Assembly (NCBI GenBank): GCA_016432725.1
Contig: JACJDG010000003.1
Coordinates: 248,001-312,000, forward strand
Length of the DNA: 64,000 bases
Reading direction: 5' to 3'
Source: Streptomyces sp. DHE7-1
Lineage (GTDB): Bacteria > Actinomycetota > Actinomycetes > Streptomycetales > Streptomycetaceae
Part shown: one piece after another, positions 59,048 through 64,000 of the stretch
Layout: each line of letters begins with the position of its first letter
Position numbering within the stretch: the stretch's first letter is position 1
Program-made: the position numbers and the translations under genes
The notes under the pieces: generated by a model
Seen by the model: only the letters and a program-made list of their open reading frames with translations
What the model was told of the DNA's origin: nothing
The model's database searches: none

Positions 59048-60058
59048 TCAGGCGCCGTCGGGGAGGGGCGCGGTCGGGCTGACCAGGCCGCCGGCGCGGA
59101 GTTCCGTCCAGAACGCGGCGGGGATGGACTCGTCGAGGGCGGCGGTGTCCTCGGCGATCCGGCCGGGGCGCGAGGCGCCGGGGATGGCGGCGGCGGTCAC
59201 CGGGTGGGCGAGGGAGAACTGCAGGGCGGCCGCCTTGATGCTGATGCCGTGCCTGTCGGTCAGTGCCTTGAGCCGCTCGACCCGCTCGATGATCTCCGGC
59301 GGCGCCTGCTGGTACTCGAAGTTGGTGCCGCCGGCGAGGACGCCGGAGCTGTAGGGTCCGCCGACGACCATGCTGACGTTCTGGTCCTCGGCCATGGGCA
59401 GCAGCCGCTGCAGGGCGTGTTCGTGGTCGAGGAGGGTGTAGCGGCCGGCGAGCAGGAATCCGTCGGGCCGCGGCTCGTCGAGGGCGAGGGTCAGTTCGAT
59501 GGGCTCGGTGCGGTTGACGCCCAGGCCCCATGCCTTGATGACGCCCTCGTCGCGCAGGCGGGACAGAACGCGGAAGGCGCCGGTACGGGCCTCCTCGAAC
59601 TTCTGGATCCACGCGTCGCCGTGGAAGTCCTGCGCGATGTCGTGGACCCAGACGATGTCGAGCCGGTCGACGCCGAGACGCTTCAGGCTGCCTTCGACGG
59701 AGCGCTCGGTGGCGTCGGCGGTCCACTCGTGGAGGATCTTGTTGGGGTTCCCGTGCTCGAACAGTCCGCCCTTCTCGCCGAAGTCGGGGAGATCGGTCTC
59801 CGGCTCGTCCAGGACGACCCGGCCGACCTTGCTGGACAGCACGTAGGAGTCACGGGGCTTGGTGGCCAGCACCTGGCCCAGGCGTTCCTCGGCGAGACCG
59901 GCGCCGTAGAAGGGGGCGGTGTCGAAGTAGCGGATGCCCTGGTCCCAGGCTGCCTCGACGGTGGCACGGGCCTCCTCGTCCGGGATCGCGCGGAACATGT
60001 TGCCAAGCGGGGCGGTACCGAAACCGAGACGGCCGCGGATGATTTCCTTCAGTGACAT
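59048..60058 (-). CDS. Aldo/keto reductase
   Basis: ATG 60058 with AAAAGG gives 336 residues: LGFGTAPLGNMFRAIPDEEA, GIRYFDTAPFYGAGLAEERL (catalytic Asp and Tyr), SSKVGRVV (Lys), IVWVHDIAQD (His) and GVNRTEPIEL. It matches the D-threo-aldose 1-dehydrogenase/pyridoxal-type AKRs. NADPH is the likely cofactor. It is divergent from the amidohydrolase operon with 285 bases between, which contain a palindrome. Intact. Confidence 0.9.
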   Translation of the reverse strand: MSLKEIIRGRLGFGTAPLGNMFRAIPDEEARATVEAAWDQGIRYFDTAPFYGAGLAEERLGQVLATKPRDSYVLSSKVGRVVLDEPETDLPDFGEKGGLFEHGNPNKILHEWTADATERSVEGSLKRLGVDRLDIVWVHDIAQDFHGDAWIQKFEEARTGAFRVLSRLRDEGVIKAWGLGVNRTEPIELTLALDEPRPDGFLLAGRYTLLDHEHALQRLLPMAEDQNVSMVVGGPYSSGVLAGGTNFEYQQAPPEIIERVERLKALTDRHGISIKAAALQFSLAHPVTAAAIPGASRPGRIAEDTAALDESIPAAFWTELRAGGLVSPTAPLPDGA

Positions 60059-60148
60059 GAGCAGTGCCTTTTCGATCGATGCCCGGGTACGTGGGGGGTG
60101 AGGCCGGTAGGGGCGTCCACCGGGGCCGTCACAGACGCTCACATTTAG

Positions 60149-60167
60149 ATGCAGACGCGTCTTGCAT
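60149..60167. promoter_or_regulatory. Candidate operator between AKR and amidohydrolase operons
   Basis: ATGCAGACGCGTCTTGCAT is a palindrome that lacks only one base of perfect symmetry (ATGCA-GACG / CGTC-TTGCAT), 91 bases before the AKR start and 177 before the amidohydrolase start. The size suits a TetR- or MarR-type dimer; the MarR gene at the right edge is a candidate regulator. Confidence 0.45.
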
Positions 60168-60343
60168 GCGTACGACGGTAGTTGCGTGCGCGGGGTAATG
60201 CAAACGGGGGCCACCCGTGGTCCAGTCCGGCCCGCGAATGGCGGCGCCCCCGCTCGAGCAGGCGGGCGACGACTCGCAGGCCCCCTGCTCCGTGCCTAAC
60301 GTCGATGGTGTGGCACGAGGCATTCAGAGGGACGGAGGCCGAC

Positions 60344-61411
60344 GTGTACAGCAAGGACGGCGAGACCTACTTCATCGTGGACGCGCACATCGCGCTGTGG
60401 GACGCACGCCCCGAGAACCAGCTCAACATCCACGGCAAGCAGTTCATCGACTGCTTCTACGACTACCACCGCAATCTCAGCCCCGAGCCGGAGGTGTGGC
60501 CCTACGAGGAGTACCTCTACTACGGCGGGCAGCGGCTGATGAAGGACCTCTTCGTCGACGGGTACGTGGACCACGCGATCTTCCAGCCCGCCTTGCTCAG
60601 CGCCTTCTACCGCACCGGCTTCGGGCAGACGGAGGAGGCCTTCGCGCTGGCCCGGCAGCACCCGGACAAGCTGACCTACAACCACTGCTGGGACCCGCGG
60701 TACGAGGAGCGGGGCCTGGAGCGGCTTCGGCACGACGCCGACCGGTTCGGACTCAAGGGCGCCAAGCTCTACACCGCGGAGTGGCACGGCGACTCGCGCG
60801 GCTACAAGCTGGACGACCCGTGGTCCTACCGCTACCTGGAGCTGGCCCAGGAACTGGGCATCAAGAACATCCACGTCCACAAGGGGCCCACGATCCGGCC
60901 GCTGGACCGGGACGCCTTCGACGTCGCGGACGTCGACAAGGCGGCGACGGACTTCCCCGAGCTGAACTTCGTCGTCGAGCACTGCGGGCTGCCCCGGCTG
61001 GAGGACTTCTGCTGGATCGCCACCCAGGAGCCCAACGTCCATGCCGGACTCGCGGTCGCCATGCCGTTCATCCACACCCGCCCGCGCTACTTCGCGCAGA
61101 TCATCGGAGAGCTGCTGTACTGGCTGGACGAGAACCGCATCCAGTTCTCGAGCGACTACGCCCTGTGGACACCCCGGTGGCTGATCGAGCGGTTCGTCGG
61201 CTTCCAGATCCCGGAGGACATGCAGGACGAGTACGCGCCGATCACCGTCGAACAGAAGAAGAAGATCCTCGGCCTGAACGCGGCGGCCATGTACGGCATC
61301 CCGGTGCCCGCCGAGGCCGAGGGCGCGCCCACCGCCCCGGGCCCCGCCGCGAGCGAGGCCACCGGGCCGGCCGGGGCCGCCTCCGTCGCGGCACAGCCCA
61401 CGGAGACGTGA
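60344..61411 (+). CDS. Amidohydrolase of the propane-monooxygenase accessory type
   Basis: GTG 60344 after GGAGG gives 355 residues. The sequence SKDGETYFIVDAHIALWDAR, GLKGAKLYTAEWHGDSRGYK, LGIKNIHVHKGPTIRPLDRD, AFDVADVDKAATDFPELNFV, VEHCGLPRLEDF and QFSSDYALWTPRW closely follows the amidohydrolase_2 proteins of prm/mim (propane/acetone diiron monooxygenase) operons, as I remember them. Metal-site residues are in VDAHIALWD, VEHCG and SSDYAL. Its exact job there is unclear, probably helping the hydroxylase mature. The Ala/Pro-rich tail after residue 315 is not conserved. First gene of a four-gene unit. Confidence 0.85.
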   Translation: MYSKDGETYFIVDAHIALWDARPENQLNIHGKQFIDCFYDYHRNLSPEPEVWPYEEYLYYGGQRLMKDLFVDGYVDHAIFQPALLSAFYRTGFGQTEEAFALARQHPDKLTYNHCWDPRYEERGLERLRHDADRFGLKGAKLYTAEWHGDSRGYKLDDPWSYRYLELAQELGIKNIHVHKGPTIRPLDRDAFDVADVDKAATDFPELNFVVEHCGLPRLEDFCWIATQEPNVHAGLAVAMPFIHTRPRYFAQIIGELLYWLDENRIQFSSDYALWTPRWLIERFVGFQIPEDMQDEYAPITVEQKKKILGLNAAAMYGIPVPAEAEGAPTAPGPAASEATGPAGAASVAAQPTET

Positions 61412-61412
61412 C

Positions 61413-62168
61413 ATGCCCACCGGAACGCTGGAGCAGCGGGCCAGGGAGGCGCTGGACGCGGTCCTCGATCCCGAGCTGGACGAACCCATCACGGACCTCG
61501 GCTTCGTCCGCTCCGTCGAGGCCGGACCCGACCGCGGGCTGACGGTGCATCTGCGGCTGCCGACCTCCTTCTGCTCACCGAACTTCGCCTACCTCATGGC
61601 GTCCGACGCCAAGGACGTGCTGGCCGCCCTGCCGGACTCCGGCCGGGTCACGGTCCTGCTCGACGACCACCACGACTCCGACCTGATCAACCGCGGCCTC
61701 GCGGCCGACGCCGGATACCGGGGCACGTTCGGCGCCGAGGCCGAGGAGAGCCTGGAGGAGCTGCGGCTCGTCTTCCGGCGCAAGGCCCACGCCGCGGCGA
61801 TGGAGCGGGCCCTCACCGCGCTGCTGCGGCAGGATCCCGCGCTCCCCGAGGAGAAACTGCACGACGTGGTCCTCGGCGACCTGCCCGACACCGCCGCGAC
61901 CCGCGCGCTGCTGCGCCGGCGCGAGGCGCTCGGTCTCGGCACGGCGCCCTCGGCGCCCGTACTCGTCGACGACGAAGGGCTGCCCTTCCCGCCGGACGAG
62001 GTCCCGCTGCGGCTGCGGTTCGCCCGGGCGGTCCGCATCTCCATCGAGGGAAACGCCCACTTCTGCCGCGGTCTGCTGCGGACCCGCTACCCGGAGTCCG
62101 CGGCCGACCAGTCCTCCCGGGCCGCGGACCCGCGGCCCGCCACGCTTCCCAAGGAGAAGGCCTCGTGA
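61413..62168 (+). CDS. DUF59/MIP18 metal-sulfur cluster assembly protein
   Basis: ATG 61413 lies two bases after the amidohydrolase stop. The first 100 residues are a DUF59 domain: LDAVLDPELDEPITDLGFVR, LTVHLRLPTSFCSPNFAYLM, with the conserved Asp-Pro-Glu and the T-S-x-C motif. The remaining 150 residues (ALTALLRQDPALPEEKLHDV, PFPPDEVPLRLRFARAVRIS) match the extended form found in prm/mim operons next to the amidohydrolase. PaaD-like proteins help insert iron into oxygenases. Overlaps the next gene by 4 bases. Confidence 0.85.
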   Translation: MPTGTLEQRAREALDAVLDPELDEPITDLGFVRSVEAGPDRGLTVHLRLPTSFCSPNFAYLMASDAKDVLAALPDSGRVTVLLDDHHDSDLINRGLAADAGYRGTFGAEAEESLEELRLVFRRKAHAAAMERALTALLRQDPALPEEKLHDVVLGDLPDTAATRALLRRREALGLGTAPSAPVLVDDEGLPFPPDEVPLRLRFARAVRISIEGNAHFCRGLLRTRYPESAADQSSRAADPRPATLPKEKAS

Positions 62169-63190
62169 GAGCAGTCCAGGTCGTCGGCTACGGCCGCGAC
62201 CCCGAGATGACCGACGTGCCGGAACCCTCGGTCACCGGCCCGTACGACGTGGTCGTCAGGATCGGCGGCGCCGGCGTGTGCCGGACCGACCTGCACATCC
62301 TGGAGGGGCAGTGGGCGGAGAAGTCCGGGGTGACGCTGCCCTACACGATCGGACACGAGAACGCGGGCTGGGTGCACGCGGTCGGCACCGCCGTCACCAA
62401 CGTCGCCGAGGGTGACAAGGTCATCGTCCACCCGCTGGTCACCTGCGGGCTGTGCCGGGCCTGCCGGTCCGGTGACGACGTCCACTGCGAGCAGAGCCTC
62501 TTCCCCGGCATCGACACGGCCGGCGGCTACGCCGAGTACCTGAAGACCTCCGCCCGCAGCGTGGTCCGCCTGGACGACTCCCTGGAGCCGGCCGACGTCG
62601 CCGCCCTCGCCGACGCGGGTCTGACGGCGTACCACGCGGTGGCCAAGGCGGCCCGGAAGCTGCGGCCCGGTGACCGCTGCGTGGTCATCGGCGCCGGCGG
62701 GCTCGGGCACATCGGCGTGCAGGTGCTCAAGGCCCTCACGGCCGCCGAGATCGTGGTCGTCGACCGCAACCCCGAGGCGGTGAAGCTGGCCGGCTCCGTC
62801 GGCGCCGACCACGGCGTCGTCGCCGACGGCGGACAGGTCGAGCGGGTGCTGGAGCTGACCGACGGCCGGGGAGCGGAGGTGGTGATCGACTTCGTCGGTG
62901 AGGGCGGCGCGACCCGGGACGGGGTGCGCATGCTGCGCCGCGCGGGTGACTACCACGTGGTGGGCTACGGCGAGAACATCGACGTGCCGACCATCGACAT
63001 CATCTCCAGCGAGATCAGCTTCATCGGCAACCTCGTCGGCTCCTACAACGATCTGTGCGAGTTGATGGTGCTGGCCGCCCGGGGGCTGGTCCGCCTGCAC
63101 ACCACTCCCTATCCGCTCGACCGCTTCCAGGACGCCCTCGGTGACCTGGACGCGGGCCGGGTCAGGGGACGCGCGATCCTCGTCCCCTGA
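62165..63190 (+). CDS. Zinc-dependent alcohol dehydrogenase (MDR)
   Basis: GTG 62165 overlaps the DUF59 stop. The 341-residue product has catalytic zinc ligands in GVCRTDLHIL and GHENAGWV, and the structural-zinc cysteines in CGLCRACRSGDDVHC. The Rossmann motif is VIGAGGLGHIGVQVLKALTA, followed by VVDRNPEAVKLAGSV, favouring NAD. In prm/mim operons the same position holds the alcohol dehydrogenase that oxidises 2-propanol. The gene is intact, and the tight coupling shows that the three genes form one operon. Confidence 0.9.
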   Translation: MRAVQVVGYGRDPEMTDVPEPSVTGPYDVVVRIGGAGVCRTDLHILEGQWAEKSGVTLPYTIGHENAGWVHAVGTAVTNVAEGDKVIVHPLVTCGLCRACRSGDDVHCEQSLFPGIDTAGGYAEYLKTSARSVVRLDDSLEPADVAALADAGLTAYHAVAKAARKLRPGDRCVVIGAGGLGHIGVQVLKALTAAEIVVVDRNPEAVKLAGSVGADHGVVADGGQVERVLELTDGRGAEVVIDFVGEGGATRDGVRMLRRAGDYHVVGYGENIDVPTIDIISSEISFIGNLVGSYNDLCELMVLAARGLVRLHTTPYPLDRFQDALGDLDAGRVRGRAILVP

Positions 63191-63249
63191 GTGGGAACAC
63201 CTCCAGGGCCCGGGCCGCCGGGCACACGCACCCACTGCGAGGAGCATCG

Positions 63250-63582
63250 ATGATCTTCATCACCGCGAAGTTCCGCGTCCTGCCCCAGCACGCGGACGCC
63301 TGGCCCGAGATCACCGGGGAGTTCACCCGGGCGACCCGCGCCGAACCGGGCTGCCTGTGGTTCGAGTGGTCCCGCGGCATCGACGACCCGACGGAGTACG
63401 TCCTGACCGAGGCGTTCCGCGACGACGAGGCCGGGGCGGCACACGTCGGCTCCGACCACTTCCGGACCGCCTGCGAGGCACTGCCACGTCACCTCGTGGA
63501 GACGCCCCGCATCGTGAACGTGACGGTCCCCCAGGACGACTGGTCCCGCCTGGGGGAGATGGCCGTGCCGCAGGAGGGCTGA
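63250..63582 (+). CDS. Antibiotic biosynthesis monooxygenase (ABM) domain protein
   Basis: ATG 63250 after GAGGAG gives 110 residues: MIFITAKFRVLPQHADAWPE, RAEPGCLWFEWSRGIDDPTE, YVLTEAFRDDEAGAAHVGSD, HFRTACEALPRHLVETPRIV. This is the quinol monooxygenase-type ABM fold. It follows the alcohol dehydrogenase by 59 bases and probably belongs to the same transcript. It is not a normal member of prm/mim operons. Confidence 0.85.
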   Translation: MIFITAKFRVLPQHADAWPEITGEFTRATRAEPGCLWFEWSRGIDDPTEYVLTEAFRDDEAGAAHVGSDHFRTACEALPRHLVETPRIVNVTVPQDDWSRLGEMAVPQEG

Positions 63583-63796
63583 TCCACCGGCCGCGCCGGA
63601 CCGATGGGCCGCGCGCATTCGGTTTCGTCCGCGTGAACGGATTCCGAGCTTTACCGGAACGACGAGCCGCGGTGGCCTCACCGCGCCATGCGCCGTGGCG
63701 CCGGAATACGGCGGTGCGGCCCGGCGTCCGGCATTCGGTACCCGAATTCCTCGTCGTTCCGGGGCCCGGCCGACACCCTCGAACGGGGAGTGCGCC

Positions 63797-64000
63797 CTAC
63801 CGGCCCGCCGCGGTCCCGAGTTCCGCCAACCGGGTCAGGGCGGGCAGGGCCGCCGCGATGGCCTGTCGTTCCGCGGGCGTCAACTGGGCGATCAGCGGGG
63901 TCAGGTGACGGCCGCGGTCCTCCTGCCGGGACTGGCCGATCCGGCGGCCGCCCTCGGTCATGTGGACGAGGACGGCGCGTCCGTCCGTCGGGTCGGGGCG
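63797..64000 (-). CDS. MarR-family regulator, C-terminal part (start beyond window)
   Basis: The reverse strand reads RPDPTDGRAVLVHMTEGGRR, then IGQSRQEDRGRHLTPLIAQL, TPAERQAIAAALPALTRLAE, stopping at 63797. The D.R...V.MTEGGRR stretch is the wing of a MarR winged helix, followed by the C-terminal dimer helix. The helix-turn-helix and start lie outside the window. It converges on the preceding operon. Confidence 0.8.
   Translation of the reverse strand, partial: RPDPTDGRAVLVHMTEGGRRIGQSRQEDRGRHLTPLIAQLTPAERQAIAAALPALTRLAELGTAAGR

Overview
The window is high-GC actinobacterial DNA and almost certainly comes from a Streptomyces chromosome. Typical signs are SARP-type, TetR, MmyB-like XRE and DUF5937/ArsR regulators, a small cold-shock protein, many secreted or lipoprotein genes, strong GGAGG ribosome sites, frequent GTG/TTG starts, and DUF families common in Streptomyces. 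It looks like accessory or arm-like DNA: mostly single genes or two- to four-gene units, several gene relics, no CRISPR, no prophage and no complete insertion sequence.

Layout. 0-5 kb: two paralogous secreted proteins in opposite orientation around a zone of relics, a lipoprotein and a DUF2231-Rieske membrane protein. 5-12 kb: divergent LysR/quinone oxidoreductase and TetR/NmrA pairs, DUF3291 and a secreted NlpC/P60 hydrolase. 12-26 kb: secreted beta-propeller, ArsR-like regulator, DUF4291, DinB, M48 protease, membrane-anchored HTH protein, DUF427, RpiR, peptidoglycan-binding protein, DUF3626 and an MFS exporter. 26-31 kb: VOC proteins, two overlapping redox lipoproteins, a tRNA-like gene and a cysteine desulfurase-like enzyme. 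32-35 kb: a Pls/PosA-type membrane synthetase tail with two carrier domains and no adenylation domain. 35-42 kb: TetR, MFS and TauD dioxygenase sharing a DNA motif, then cspA and a hydrolase. 42-50 kb: pnuC-nadR, membrane and secreted proteins, SARP-like regulator, phosphotransferase. 50-58 kb: MmyB-like/SDR pair, DksA-like protein, second tRNA-like gene, acetyltransferases, a 7-bp tandem repeat and asnB. 58-64 kb: AKR-SRPBCC unit divergent from an operon of amidohydrolase, DUF59 protein, zinc alcohol dehydrogenase and ABM monooxygenase; the first three resemble the accessory genes of propane-monooxygenase (prm/mim) operons, without the oxygenase.

Reading caution. At least 23 genes have their reading frame broken, about 29 times in all. 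Every break is repaired by adding one base, and most lie in or beside runs of G or C. Restored lengths match the families (for example a 67-residue cold-shock protein and a 613-residue asparagine synthetase). I therefore treat these as real genes carrying probable homopolymer-deletion sequencing errors, and give coordinates for the restored gene. True relics (IS110 piece, Rho-N-like gene, peptidase E fragment, sigma-factor fragment) are marked separately.
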